A DNA stretch of 64,000 nt from DASQPA01 sp963756455 (GCA_963756455.1 CAVWNC010000004.1:1364001-1428000); one strand, 5' to 3'. Positions 9,738 to 18,454 are shown, numbered from the stretch's first letter. The notes: generated by a model from the letters alone, not told the origin. Numbers and translations: made by a program.

Positions 9738-11060
9738 GTGTCTCACCTTGAGCAGGAAGCCATGCGGAGGATCCTGGCCGGCGAGGGGAGTACCCGAGAG
9801 GCCGAGACGGCGGCGGAGCACCTCGTCTCCTGCGAACGCTGTCGTGCTCGCGCCGGGACCTTGCTGGACGTGCTTCGGGTGGAGCGCCCAGGACTCAAGG
9901 GAGAAGGTTCGCTGCAACTGGTGTTCGACTTGATCGACCAGGAACGCCAGTGGGGAGTGGAAGCACTGGCAGCCATCGCGGAGTGGGCCGAGCTACGACA
10001 CCTGCCCAGTAGGAGGGGTCAAAGGGATCGGGTGAGGATGACGAAGGCGTGCCACACCCTCGCCTTCTTCAACGTCCTGCTCGACGAGCTAAGGGAGGAG
10101 GCGTCCTGGGATGAAGTCGAATTTCTAGCTGCCCTCGCTTTCCTGTCCCTCGAAGGCATGAGCCGGAACCAGCTCACTCCGGTTTCCCATCACGACTTGC
10201 AAGCGGAGGTCTGGACCGCGGTCGCCAATGCCCGGCGCCGGGCGGCCGAATGGAAGCGGGCGCATCAGGCCCTGGCCAATGCCGAGCAGCACTTGAAGGA
10301 AGGGACTGGAAACCGCCGCCTGGAAGCGAGTCTCCTCTCGATCACCGCGTCGACACTGGCAGACGAGGGGCAGCTGACTCAAGCTTTGGAAGCCCTGGAG
10401 AGATGCAGCGCTACATATGAAGACCTCTCCGAATGGGCTCTCCTTGCCCGTACGCTGGTCAAGATGGCGAACATCTTTGCAGGCACCGAGCCCGCCAAGG
10501 GCTTGATAGCGCTCGATCAAGCGGACCCCTTGATCCCCGCCGAGGACCCGTATCTAAAGCTCCTCGCCGAGCTGCTCGGAGTGGAATGTCTGCTTGAGGT
10601 TCAAAAGCCAAGCGAAGCCTTGCGAGCTTTCCGGCGTTGCTCCCGGCTGCTCCTCGCCACACCGCGGGTTCGGATGCGAATTCGCGGCAGGTTCACTTGC
10701 GCCCGGCTTCTCAGTGCCCTGGGATACAAATCGCAAGCCGAGCGCCTCTTCGACGAGGTGGTGGATCGAGACATCGAGCACGAGCTCTACAAGGATGCCT
10801 TTCTCGACCTTCTCTACCTCTACGGCCACCACGTGCAGGCTGGAAATCTCGAAAAAGCGGCGCGCGTCCGCCGGCGGGCTCTGACCGATTCGGCGCTCGC
10901 CGCGGTCGCGCACGAACAGCTCCATACTCTGTGGACCCAGCTCCTGGAGGCCGCCCAGCGCCAGGCGATCAGTCAGGACTTGCTGAGCGACCTCCGGCAA
11001 TACTTGAGCGTCCACTGGAAGCACCCCGCGGTGACTCCGCCCGCGGTGATTTTCCGCTGA
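9738..11060 (+). CDS. Zinc-finger-like / TPR helical repeat protein
   Basis: GTG 9738 is chosen because AAGGAGA lies 7 bases upstream. The first 40 residues look like an anti-sigma-type zinc finger, with H28, C32 and C35 in EHLVSCERCRARAG. Unlike membrane anti-sigma factors it has no transmembrane segment. The remaining 400 residues are almost all helical and rich in TPR-like units (RRRAAEWKRAHQALANAEQHL, LTQALEALERCSATYEDL, AKGLIALDQADPLIP, LEKAARVRRRALTDS), which points to protein-protein binding. A role as a cytoplasmic regulator or adaptor is inferred. It follows the GGLDPDG peptide gene and may act on its expression or export; this is guilt by neighbourhood only. Confidence 0.6.
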   Translation: MSHLEQEAMRRILAGEGSTREAETAAEHLVSCERCRARAGTLLDVLRVERPGLKGEGSLQLVFDLIDQERQWGVEALAAIAEWAELRHLPSRRGQRDRVRMTKACHTLAFFNVLLDELREEASWDEVEFLAALAFLSLEGMSRNQLTPVSHHDLQAEVWTAVANARRRAAEWKRAHQALANAEQHLKEGTGNRRLEASLLSITASTLADEGQLTQALEALERCSATYEDLSEWALLARTLVKMANIFAGTEPAKGLIALDQADPLIPAEDPYLKLLAELLGVECLLEVQKPSEALRAFRRCSRLLLATPRVRMRIRGRFTCARLLSALGYKSQAERLFDEVVDRDIEHELYKDAFLDLLYLYGHHVQAGNLEKAARVRRRALTDSALAAVAHEQLHTLWTQLLEAAQRQAISQDLLSDLRQYLSVHWKHPAVTPPAVIFR

Positions 11061-11160
11061 AGAGACCCGGTAGGGGCAACCCGTCCAGAACCCAGGCTCC
11101 CCTCTCCCCCACATTCGGATTTTGGAGTATCGTTGTGCCAACTTGCTGTGAGGTTTTGTC

Positions 11161-12060
11161 GTGAAGACGTGGGTTCGCTGGTCCGCTTATGCGTTGGCGC
11201 TGGCCCTGGGCCTTTCGGAGATCCGCGCGCAGAACGGTTCTGCCGAGGAGGAGGATTGGTTGCATCTCTTCAGCCGGGAGCGGGCACGGATCGGCGCGCC
11301 GCCGCTCCTCGAAGCACCGGTCCTCAACCAGGTGGCCCAGCAGCAGGCGGAGACGATGGTACGGAGCCGCCGGCTGCGGTCTCCTTCGACCGCGGCGATC
11401 TCGACCTGGCTGCGGCAGGTGGGATACTCGGCCCATGACTGGCGTGAGTACTTCTCGCTCTCGGACCGGGCTCCCACCGCTCTCCATGCTTCTCAAGCCC
11501 CGGACGGCCTGCCGCAGGTCGTCTTCGATTCGCGCTTCCGCGACCTGGGCGTCGGCGCCGCCACCGCGGACGATGGCGTCACCCTCCACGTCTTCCTCTT
11601 CGGATATCACGAGGGAGACTACTTCGCCGCCGCCACCGCGAAGCTCGCCGACCGGGCGCGGGTCGCGACCGAGATGCGCTCGCGGGTCAACGAGGTCCGC
11701 CGGCGATCGGGCCTGCCGCCTTTACAGCCCAATCCTCTTCTCGACCGGATCTCGCAGGAGCACGCCGAGGACATGCTGAGGCGCTCCTACTCGGGACACC
11801 GGACGCCCGAGGGGCTCGGTCCCACCGACCGGGCGCGGGCAGACGGCTACCGTCCCGGCATCGGCGAAAACATCGTGGAGCAGCGTTTCTCGGCGGAGGA
11901 AGCCCTCACGGCCTGGCTCGCGAGCGCGCCCCACCGCCAAAACCTTCTCGATCCGGACTGCCGGGAAGTGGGGCTGGGGCTCGCCGTGGGCGCCGGCTAC
12001 GATGCCGCTCCCGGCGGCTACCGAGTGATCTGGGTGCAGAGCTTCGGACGGGGAGAGTAG
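11161..12060 (+). CDS. Secreted CAP (SCP/PR-1) domain protein
   Basis: GTG 11161 gives a signal peptide (WSAYALALALGLSEIRAQ). The 299-residue protein has a clear C-terminal CAP domain from about residue 165: MRSRVNEVRRRSGLPPLQPN, HAEDMLRR, then YSGHRTPEGL with the conserved His, GENIVE, and ALTAWLASAPHRQNLLDP, finishing with the WVQSFG strand. The region before it (ERARIGAPPLLEAPVLNQVAQQQAE) resembles the start of a second CAP domain that has lost its His and GENI motifs. CAP proteins are extracytoplasmic; bacterial members have poorly known roles in envelope or ligand binding. It is followed head-on by the ADOP permease. Confidence 0.85.
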   Translation: MKTWVRWSAYALALALGLSEIRAQNGSAEEEDWLHLFSRERARIGAPPLLEAPVLNQVAQQQAETMVRSRRLRSPSTAAISTWLRQVGYSAHDWREYFSLSDRAPTALHASQAPDGLPQVVFDSRFRDLGVGAATADDGVTLHVFLFGYHEGDYFAAATAKLADRARVATEMRSRVNEVRRRSGLPPLQPNPLLDRISQEHAEDMLRRSYSGHRTPEGLGPTDRARADGYRPGIGENIVEQRFSAEEALTAWLASAPHRQNLLDPDCREVGLGLAVGAGYDAAPGGYRVIWVQSFGRGE

Positions 12061-12079
12061 GCGCAAACGAACCGCCGCC

Positions 12080-14497
12080 TCACTCCGCGTGCAACGCCAC
12101 ACCCGGGTCCACCCGGGTCGCCCGGAGGGCCGGCAGCAGGTTGGCGGCGAGCGCCACCCCGCCGAGGATCGCGGTGACCAGGAGGAACGTCTCGGGGTCG
12201 TGCGCCCGGACGGTGAAGAGCTGACTCTCCAGGAAGCGCGTGCAGGCGAAGGCGGCGACAAGGCCGCCCGCGAGGCCCAGCGCGGCCAAGGTCATCCCCT
12301 GCCGGAGCACGAGGCCGAGCACGCTGCCCTTCGCCGCTCCGAGCGCCATTCGTACCCCCAGCTCCTGAGTGCGCTGCGCCACCGAGTAGGACATCACGCC
12401 GTAGATCCCCAGCGAGGCGAGGAGGAGAGCCATCCCGGCGAAGAGCCCGAGGAGGAGGGTCGAGAAGCGGCGCTGCTGGGTCGAGGAATCGACCAGCTCG
12501 CTCATCGTGTGGACGCCGAAGATGGGGAGCGCCGGATCGATCTCGTGAAGGGCGGCGCGCACGCCGGGGAGGGCGGAGCGCGGCTCCGTTCCGGTGCGCA
12601 GAGCGAGAGTCAGGAAGGAGACGCCGGTCGCCTGTCGGTAGGGATAATAGAGCTGGACCCGGGACTCGGCGTCCAGCCCCTCGTGCTTGGTGTGGCCGAC
12701 GACGCCGACGATCGTGTAGAAGTCGGGCTTCGCGCTCGATCCACGGTTGATCCGCCGGCCGAGGGGATCGCCGTGCGGAAAGTAGCGCCGCATCATCTCC
12801 TCGTCGATGACCGTCACCTTGACGGCGCCCGGGCCATCCTGATCGGTGAACACCCGCCCTTTCAAGAGCGGCACGTCGAGGGCCCGAAAGAAGTCGGGAG
12901 AGACGATCCGGATGTCGCCCCAGGGCCCGGGCTGCTTGGGGGGCGGAACGTAGCCCTCGATCCCGAAGCCGCTGGTCGACCAGGAGCCGCCGAAGGGGAG
13001 GACCGAGGTGGCGCCCACGGCGCGCACCCCCGGCACCGCCGCGACCCGCGCGAGCGCCCGGTCGAAGAGGGCGATCGCTTGGGCGTCGGTCGCGTACTGG
13101 GCCTTGGGGAGAGCCAAATTGAGGGTGAGCAGATGGTCCGGCCGGAAGCCCGTCTGCACCGCCTGGACCCGGGCGAAGCTCTTGAGCAGGAGCCCGGCGG
13201 AAACCAGGAGCGCGAGCGCCAGGGCGACCTCGACCACCACGAGAGCCCGCCTTAAGGCCTGCCGGCCGCGACCGGCGGAGACGCTCCGCCCCCCTTCCTT
13301 TAAGGTCTGCTGGGTGTCGGCACGCGAGGTGACGAGGGCCGGCGCGAGGCCGAAGAGAAGGCCGGTCGCGAGCGCCACCCCGAGGGTGAAGAGGAGGACC
13401 GCACCGTTTAACCGCAGATCGGCGAGCGGCAGGCCGACGACGTTCAAAGAGGCCGCCGCGCGCATCGCCCAGGCGCCGAGGGCGAGGCCCAGGGCTCCCC
13501 CGGCGAGGGCGAGGAGGAGGCTCTCGACGAGCAATTGGCGGGCGATCTGCCAGCGCGTGGCGCCCAGGGCCGCGCGCACGGCGATCTCCTTGCCGCGCCC
13601 GGAGGCGCGGGCGAGGAGCAGGTTCGCCACGTTGGTGCAGGCGATGAGGAGGACGAAGCCGACCGCCGCCAGGAGGATGAGGAGCATCGGCCGCACGTCG
13701 CCCGAGGCCTTGTCGTGGAGCGAGGTGACGAGGAGCCCCCAGTCGGGGGGATAGCTGTCGGGAAAATCGTGCTTCAACCGGCCGGCGAAGTCGACCATCT
13801 CCTGGCGCGCCCCCTCGATCGAGACCCCCGGCCGCAACCGGGCGACGAAGGAGAGCGATTCGTTGGTGCGGTTGGCGTCGGCGAAGTCCTCGGGTTTGAA
13901 GACCAGGGGGGTCCAGAGCTCGACGTTCCGCGTAAAGAAGTCGCGGAAGGAGGGGGGCGTCACCCCCACGACCTCGTAGCTCTCGCCGTTCAAGAGGAGC
14001 CTCTTGCCCACCGCGCTCCCCGCCCCACCCAAAAGGCGCCCGGCGAGCCCGTTGGAGAGGACGGCCACCCGCTCGTGCCCGGCCGTGTCATCCCCCGGGA
14101 TGAGCGGCCGGCCGGCGGCGACCGGAACCCCCAGGGTGCCGAAGAAGCGGCCGGTGACCTGGGCGCCGTTCAGCCGCTGCGGCTCGCCCTGACCGGTCAG
14201 GTTGGCGCTCCAGGTGCCCTCGACGGCGGCGCTGTCGAAAAGCTGGGTCAGGCCGGAATAGTCGCGGAAACCCGGCACCGAGACCGGCGCCTTGAGGTTG
14301 CCGAGCGACGGGTAGAAGTGATTGACCGTGACCAGGCGCTCGGGATCGGCATAGGGCAGCGCGCGGAGGAGAACGGCGTCGATGACGCTGAACAGGGCGG
14401 TGTTCGCCCCGATTCCCAAAGCGAGCGTGGCGACGACGATGGCGCTGAAAGCTGGGCTCTGTACGAGACGGCGGAAGGCATAGCGAAGGTCTTGCAA
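12080..14497 (-). CDS. ABC transporter permease of the duplicated FtsX/MacB type (ADOP family)
   Basis: This 805-residue protein begins MQDLRYAFRRLVQSPAFSAI, the signature start of acidobacterial duplicated orphan permeases. Order: TM1 at about 18-38, a MacB-type periplasmic domain (about 50-235), a first FtsX domain with three TM helices (about 270-400; GKEIAVRAALGATRWQIARQ), a second TM1 and periplasmic domain (about 430-660; FFRALDVPLLKGRVF), and a second FtsX domain (about 690-800; YGVMSYSVAQRTQELGVRMALGA). No MacB-like ATPase gene lies next to it. The substrate is unknown; relatives move macrolides, peptides or lipoproteins, or transmit force across the membrane. Confidence 0.9.
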   Translation of the reverse strand: MQDLRYAFRRLVQSPAFSAIVVATLALGIGANTALFSVIDAVLLRALPYADPERLVTVNHFYPSLGNLKAPVSVPGFRDYSGLTQLFDSAAVEGTWSANLTGQGEPQRLNGAQVTGRFFGTLGVPVAAGRPLIPGDDTAGHERVAVLSNGLAGRLLGGAGSAVGKRLLLNGESYEVVGVTPPSFRDFFTRNVELWTPLVFKPEDFADANRTNESLSFVARLRPGVSIEGARQEMVDFAGRLKHDFPDSYPPDWGLLVTSLHDKASGDVRPMLLILLAAVGFVLLIACTNVANLLLARASGRGKEIAVRAALGATRWQIARQLLVESLLLALAGGALGLALGAWAMRAAASLNVVGLPLADLRLNGAVLLFTLGVALATGLLFGLAPALVTSRADTQQTLKEGGRSVSAGRGRQALRRALVVVEVALALALLVSAGLLLKSFARVQAVQTGFRPDHLLTLNLALPKAQYATDAQAIALFDRALARVAAVPGVRAVGATSVLPFGGSWSTSGFGIEGYVPPPKQPGPWGDIRIVSPDFFRALDVPLLKGRVFTDQDGPGAVKVTVIDEEMMRRYFPHGDPLGRRINRGSSAKPDFYTIVGVVGHTKHEGLDAESRVQLYYPYRQATGVSFLTLALRTGTEPRSALPGVRAALHEIDPALPIFGVHTMSELVDSSTQQRRFSTLLLGLFAGMALLLASLGIYGVMSYSVAQRTQELGVRMALGAAKGSVLGLVLRQGMTLAALGLAGGLVAAFACTRFLESQLFTVRAHDPETFLLVTAILGGVALAANLLPALRATRVDPGVALHAE

Positions 14498-14582
14498 GAG
14501 GAGTCCTCCTAAATCGACCCTACGTCCACTACGCAGGAAGGCTCGGCTGGTTTCACCGCGAGCCGCGGGAGCCTCTGAAAGG

Positions 14583-15923
14583 TCAGGAATGGAATTTCTT
14601 GAGGTCGATATTCCATTCGCGAATTTTGAGATAGAGGGTGCTCCGCGGCATCCCGAGCCGGCGGGCAGCAGCGGCCACCCGGCCGCGCTCCTCGCGGAGG
14701 ACCGCCTCGACCTGGTGAAACTTAATTTCTTCCAGGGTGGTTCCCTTGCCCTCGGCCGCGACGGCGATCTTCAGGTCTTCCCGGCGGAGCTCCCCGCCGG
14801 GGGCGCGGAGGAGGGCGAGCTCCAGGACGTTTCGCATCTCCCGGAAGTTGCCCGGCCAGGGATAGTCGAGGATCGCCGCCAGGGCCTCGTCCGTCAGGGC
14901 GAGAGCCGACCGGCCGCGCGCCTGGCAGAGGGTCCGCACCATTTCGGTGGCGAAAAGCGGCAGATCCTCCCGCCGCTCGCGGAGGGAAGGCAGGCGCAGG
15001 GGGAAGGTGCTGATGCGGAAATAGAGGTCGCTCCGGAAGGCATGGGAGCGCGCCTCCTCGGCGAGATCGTGGTGGGTGGCCGAGATGAGAAAGAGGTCGA
15101 CCGTCCGCTGGGCGGTCTCCCCCATCCGCCGGAAGCGCTGCTCTTCGAGTGCCTTCAAGAGCTTCGCCTGCACCGTCAAGCCGAGCTCGCCGATCTCGTC
15201 CAGGAAGAAAGTCCCGCCGTTCGCGACCTCGAGCAGTCCCTTCTTGTCCGTCACCGCCCCGGTGTAGGCGCCCCGCGCGTGGCCGAAGAGCTCGCTCTCC
15301 AGGAACTCCGGGTGGAGACCGGCGCAGTTCAGGTCGACGAAAGGCCGGTCCCGCCGGCGCCCATGGCGATGGAGCCAGCGCGCCAGCACCCCCTTGCCGG
15401 TACCGGTCTCCCCCTGGAGGAGAACCGGCCCCGGTGAGCCCAGGGTCATGCCCACCTCGCGGACCAGATCCTTCACCGCGCGGGAGGTCCCGGAGAGAAT
15501 GTCGACGACGTCGTCCTCCTGGGCCCGCTTGCTCCTCGCCTCGGCCTGCGGCGGCGGCCGGGCGGAGAGCAGCCGGCGCAGCACCGAGGTGAGCGCCGGC
15601 AGGGCGACCGGCTTGACGAGGAAATCCCCGGCGCCCGCCTTGATCGCGCGGACGGCGAGATCGATCGAGCCATGGCCGGTGAGCATCACGAACGGGACCC
15701 CGGGGTCGACCGCCCGCAGGGAGTAGAGGAGCTCCACGGCATCGCCGTCCGGCAGCAGGTAGTCGAGCACCACCAGATCGGGCATGGAACGGAGATAGGC
15801 CGCTTTCGCCTCTCCCATCGAGCCCGCCTCCTCGATCTCGAAGTCGGACGACTCGAGGTGAGCGCGCAGGACGAAACGCAGGCCTGGATCGTCTTCCACG
15901 AGCAGTACGAGAGGCTTGGCCAT
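14583..15923 (-). CDS. NtrC-family sigma-54-dependent response regulator (canonical receiver)
   Basis: The protein has 446 residues. It starts with a receiver domain (about 1-120) with acid pocket EDD at 10-12, phospho-acceptor D54 in LVVLDYLLPDGD, the conserved Thr in VMLTGHGS and Lys in FLVKP. The AAA+ sigma-54 activation domain (about 140-375) has Walker A GETGTGKG, the sigma-54 contact loop GAYTGA, and Walker B GGTFFLDEIGEL. The Fis-type helix-turn-helix at the C-terminus (VAAAARRLGMPRSTLYLKI) binds enhancer sites. The gene lies 66 bases after its paralogue on the same strand, so the two are probably co-transcribed. Nearby GTCCA-type sites and sigma-54 promoters (17.7-18.6 kb) are the obvious candidate targets; this link is inferred. 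Confidence 0.92.
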   Translation of the reverse strand: MAKPLVLLVEDDPGLRFVLRAHLESSDFEIEEAGSMGEAKAAYLRSMPDLVVLDYLLPDGDAVELLYSLRAVDPGVPFVMLTGHGSIDLAVRAIKAGAGDFLVKPVALPALTSVLRRLLSARPPPQAEARSKRAQEDDVVDILSGTSRAVKDLVREVGMTLGSPGPVLLQGETGTGKGVLARWLHRHGRRRDRPFVDLNCAGLHPEFLESELFGHARGAYTGAVTDKKGLLEVANGGTFFLDEIGELGLTVQAKLLKALEEQRFRRMGETAQRTVDLFLISATHHDLAEEARSHAFRSDLYFRISTFPLRLPSLRERREDLPLFATEMVRTLCQARGRSALALTDEALAAILDYPWPGNFREMRNVLELALLRAPGGELRREDLKIAVAAEGKGTTLEEIKFHQVEAVLREERGRVAAAARRLGMPRSTLYLKIREWNIDLKKFHS

Positions 15924-15989
15924 GGTGTCGGACCCGGAACGGGTCTTTATAGCATCTCCCAGCCAGTATCGATGGGCACAGGGCCTCGG

Positions 15990-17310
15990 TCAGCCCTGGA
16001 AACGGGTGAGATCGAGCCGCACTTCGCGAATCTTCTGATAGAGGGCGCTCCGCGAGATGCCGAGCCTGCGGGCCGCGCTCGCCACCCGCCCATGCTCGTC
16101 GCGCAGGACCCGCTCGATCTCGTGGGACTGGAGCTCGCCCAGGGTATCTCCCGACACCCCCTCCAGCTCGGCTTCGAGAGCGAGATCCTCCGGTCCGAGA
16201 TCGAACTTGGCGGGATTGCGCAGAAGGGCGCGCTCGAGGATGTTCTTGAGCTCGCGTAGGTTGCCCGGCCAGGAGTAGTCGCAGAGGGCGGCGGTCACCG
16301 AACACGACAGCCGCACCTGGGGAAGACCGAGATTGCGGCAGAGCTCGAACGCGATCTGCTGCGCGATCTCCGGCAGATCCGCCACCCGCTCGCGCAGCGC
16401 GGGCACCCGGAGGGGAATGGTACTGATCCTGAAGAAGAGGTCATTTCTGAAGGTCCCTTCCCGGACCAGGTCGTGATGCGTGGCGCAGATGAGCAGGATG
16501 TCGACCCGGCGGTCGACGACCTCCCCCATCCGTCGAAAGCGCTTCTCTTCCAGGGCGGTCAACAGACGCGGCTGCACGGCGAGACCGAGCTCGCCGATCT
16601 CGTCCAGGAAGAGCGTCCCGCGGTCCGCTGATTCAAGCAGCCCCCGCTTGTCCGTGACCGCCCCGGTGAAGGCACCGCGCGCATGGCCGAAAAGCTCGCT
16701 TTCGAGGAAATCCGGGGTGAGCCCGGCGCAGTTCAAGTCGACGAAGGGGGCGTCCCGCCGCGGTCCCCTGCGATGAAGGTAGCGCGCTAGCACCCCCTTG
16801 CCGGTCCCGGTCTCGCCCTGAATCAGGATCGGTCCCGTGGAACGCAAGGCGATCTCGACGTCTCTCGCGAGCTCCAGGATGGCCGGGCTTTCCCCGAACA
16901 GCGGATCGAAAGAGAGCGACTCCCCGGCCGGGGCGCTCGCCGGGGAAGGGTGCTGGTGCCGCCGGCCGGCGAGCACCTGGTCGAGCAGGATCCCGAGCGT
17001 CGCGGGCGGGACCGGCTTGACGAGGAAGTTCTCCGCCCCCGCCTGCATGGCATGGACCGCGAGATCGATCGAGCCGAAGGCGGCGACCACCAGGAGCGGA
17101 ACCTTGGGAGCGAGGGCGCGGAAGGCGGGCAGTTGCTCCAGCGCATCGCCGTCCGGCAGCACCGACTCGATCACCGCGATGTCGGGCGAGGCCTGGCGAA
17201 ACGCCCTCTCGGCCTCCGATGACGACGAAGCCGCGCGTCTCCAGGTAGCGGCGCAGGTCGGAACGGAGCCGTCGATCGCTTTCGACGAGAAGCACCCTGA
17301 TGCGTGTCAC
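15990..17310 (-). CDS. NtrC-family sigma-54 activator with a degenerate receiver (one frameshift near the N-terminus)
   Basis: A GTG at 17310 preceded by GGAG opens VTRIRVLLVESDRRLRSDLR. A single extra base near 17213-17217 shifts the frame after RGFVVIG, and the rest is open from about 17210 to 15990. The restored protein has about 440 residues. The receiver is odd: the phospho-acceptor Asp is Glu (DIAVIESVLPDGD, about residue 48), the conserved Thr/Ser is Ala (LLVVAAFGS), but the Lys in FLVKP is kept. The AAA+ domain is intact, with GETGTGKG, GAFTGA and LFLDEIGEL, as is the C-terminal HTH (VASAARRLGISRSALYQKI). A Glu at this site often mimics phosphorylation, so the protein may be constitutively active or respond without a kinase. 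The frameshift could be a read error. Confidence 0.8.
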
Positions 17311-17733
17311 TCGGCTTTCTCCGTCCGGGCAGGAGGGCTGTGCGCCTTGCGTCAAGAGAACGATACCTCCCGCACCGTAAAACCGGTACGCTCAAAGCCT
17401 ATTCCAGATGTCCATCTCAGGATCGGTAGAGACAGTCTACCACTTCCCGCAGCATCTCTGCAAGTAACCCCCCGCCGCGATCTCCTTCCAGGAGCTGAAG
17501 GTCAATGAATAGCATACCCGCAAACGCGAAATCAACTCCCCCCGATCCCAGAAACAGGCAGCTTCTGCCGGGCCTCTCGTTGACTTCAGCCTGTAGGCAG
17601 GGAAGCCTGAGACTCTCGCCTGCGGAAAGCACCCACCGGATTGTCGATCCGCCCAAGATCCTCCCGGAATGACGGAAACCATGGAGTCTGGCCACCGCGA
17701 GTGAATCCTTGCCGGGTGAGCCCTCCTTGGGGT
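17311..17733. other. Intergenic region upstream of both the regulator operon and the sRNA array
   Basis: I see no convincing gene here. It must hold the promoter of the two minus-strand NtrC-type genes. A consensus sigma-54 element facing the regulators was looked for and not found. There is a single GATGTCCATC at 17408-17417 resembling the box that precedes the downstream terminators, but it has no GC hairpin after it. Confidence 0.4.
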
Positions 17734-17758
17734 GTCCAGGAAATGGACATTGCGTCCA
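17734..17758 (+). promoter_or_regulatory. Putative activator-binding site (UAS) 1
   Basis: GTCCA-GGAAA-TGGAC is an inverted repeat, followed 5 bases later by a further GTCCA. The same pattern occurs at 18036 and 18431. The site begins 101 bases upstream of a sigma-54 promoter, the usual distance for an NtrC-type enhancer. The divergent NtrC-type genes at 14.6-17.3 kb are the likely binders (inference). Confidence 0.6.
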
Positions 17759-17834
17759 GAAATAGAACGAGCTCCAGGTGGAGTTACCCGCCCGTAGAGG
17801 AGAGGAGCCCTCTCTGGAGGCTGGAGACTCCCCC

Positions 17835-17850
17835 TGGCATTTGCCTTGCT
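17835..17850 (+). promoter_or_regulatory. Sigma-54 promoter P1 (-24/-12)
   Basis: The sequence TGGCAT-TTGCC-TTGCT matches the sigma-54 consensus TGGCAY-N5-TTGCW at every defined position. Transcription is expected to start near 17861, about 25 bases before the conserved TGATGTCC box and terminator T1. Confidence 0.7.
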
Positions 17851-17860
17851 TTCTCCCTCT

Positions 17861-17937
17861 CCCGAACGGGCAAATTTCCTTTTGATGTCCATCGCCGTCG
17901 GGCCCGGCCTGCTCCCGGAACCGGCGGCCTTTTTTTG
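17861..17937 (+). ncRNA. Predicted sigma-54-dependent small RNA 1 (about 77 nt)
   Basis: The transcript is bounded by the estimated P1 start and the T-run of terminator T1. It holds a pyrimidine-rich stretch TTTCCTTTTGATGTCC just before the terminator stem. CCTTTT is complementary to AAAAGG and so could mask a Shine-Dalgarno, which is speculative. No ORF with a ribosome site fits inside. The TGATGTCYATCGCC box at the base of the terminator is shared with the three other terminators of the array. Confidence 0.5.
17894..17936 (+). terminator. Intrinsic terminator T1 of the sRNA array
   Basis: The stem GCCGTCGG (17894-17901) pairs with CCGGCGGC (17921-17928), including one G-U pair, and has a GC-rich inner part. 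It is followed by seven Ts. It is preceded by the TGATGTCCATC box common to T1-T4. Confidence 0.75.
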
Positions 17938-18035
17938 CCCGGCCGAAAACGGCGTCGACGCCGTCGGCTCCTCCCCCACCCCCATCTGCGTCAACTTCTG
18001 CTCGGCCCCACCTCGCCCGACCTCCGGACCCGCAT

Positions 18036-18059
18036 GTCCAGAAACCGGAGATCCGTCCA
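18036..18059 (+). promoter_or_regulatory. Putative activator-binding site (UAS) 2
   Basis: GTCCA-GAAAC-CGGAG-ATCC-GTCCA is the second, less symmetric copy of the array's activator site. It begins 88 bases upstream of promoter P2, similar spacing to the third copy. Confidence 0.5.
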
Positions 18060-18123
18060 GGAACCGCACGAGCGAAGACGCGGCCAGCTCGCCACGTGCT
18101 CTTGAATGTGTCATTTTTTGAGG

Positions 18124-18139
18124 TGGCATCCCTCTTGCT
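18124..18139 (+). promoter_or_regulatory. Sigma-54 promoter P2 (-24/-12)
   Basis: TGGCAT-CCCTC-TTGCT is a full consensus sigma-54 promoter. With the two following bases it is identical to P3 over 18 positions (TGGCATCCCTCTTGCTCT), although the flanking sequence differs. The expected start is near 18150. Confidence 0.75.
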
Positions 18140-18149
18140 CTATACCCAA

Positions 18150-18246
18150 GATGCCAAGCGAACGTAAAATCTGATCTGTTTTGTTTTTTGATGACGTCTA
18201 TCGCCGCCGGGACCGGTAAGCACCACGCCCGGCGGCACCTCTTTTC
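18150..18246 (+). ncRNA. Predicted sigma-54-dependent small RNA 2 (about 97 nt)
   Basis: The RNA runs from the P2 start to terminator T2. It contains a T-rich single-stranded stretch (CTGTTTTGTTTTTTGATG) before the terminator stem. T2 has a weak T-tract, so some transcripts may continue to T3 at 18423 (about 274 nt). There is no ORF with a ribosome site. Confidence 0.5.
18203..18246 (+). terminator. Intrinsic terminator T2 of the sRNA array
   Basis: GCCGCCGGG (18203-18211) pairs perfectly with CCCGGCGGC (18228-18236) and is followed by ACCTCTTTTCTC. The preceding box reads TGATGACGTCTATC, with a 3-base insertion relative to the other copies. Confidence 0.7.
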
Positions 18247-18380
18247 TCAATCCTATCTCGATCCATAGAAGCGCTTCATACCTTGCAGGTTCCTGCCATC
18301 CAGGCAGAAACGAAAGATTATAAATGTTAAGTCCGAAAAGCTCCCCTCTCCCGTATATTGAAAGTAAACTGATGTCCATT

Positions 18381-18423
18381 GCCGTCGGTTCCGTGGCGTT
18401 CTCGGATCGACGGCTCTTTTTTT
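18381..18423 (+). terminator. Intrinsic terminator T3 of the sRNA array
   Basis: GCCGTCG (18381-18387) pairs with CGACGGC (18408-18414). The fifth stem pair is T-A here, T-G in T1 and C-G in T2/T4, a compensatory change that supports an RNA structure. Seven Ts follow. I found no consensus sigma-54 promoter between T2 and T3, so T3 may end read-through from P2 or serve a promoter I cannot see. Confidence 0.7.
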
Positions 18424-18430
18424 GGCCCCA

Positions 18431-18454
18431 GTCCAGGAATTGGACGTTTGTCCA
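18431..18454 (+). promoter_or_regulatory. Putative activator-binding site (UAS) 3
   Basis: GTCCA-GGAAT-TGGAC-GTTT-GTCCA is a near copy of site 1. It begins 87 bases upstream of P3 and just after terminator T3. Confidence 0.6.

Noticed and set aside
18260..18370. A fourth sigma-54 promoter feeding terminator T3 (CATACC-TTGCA near 18270)
   Set aside because: It has a TTGC element but no GG at the -24 position, so it does not meet the consensus.
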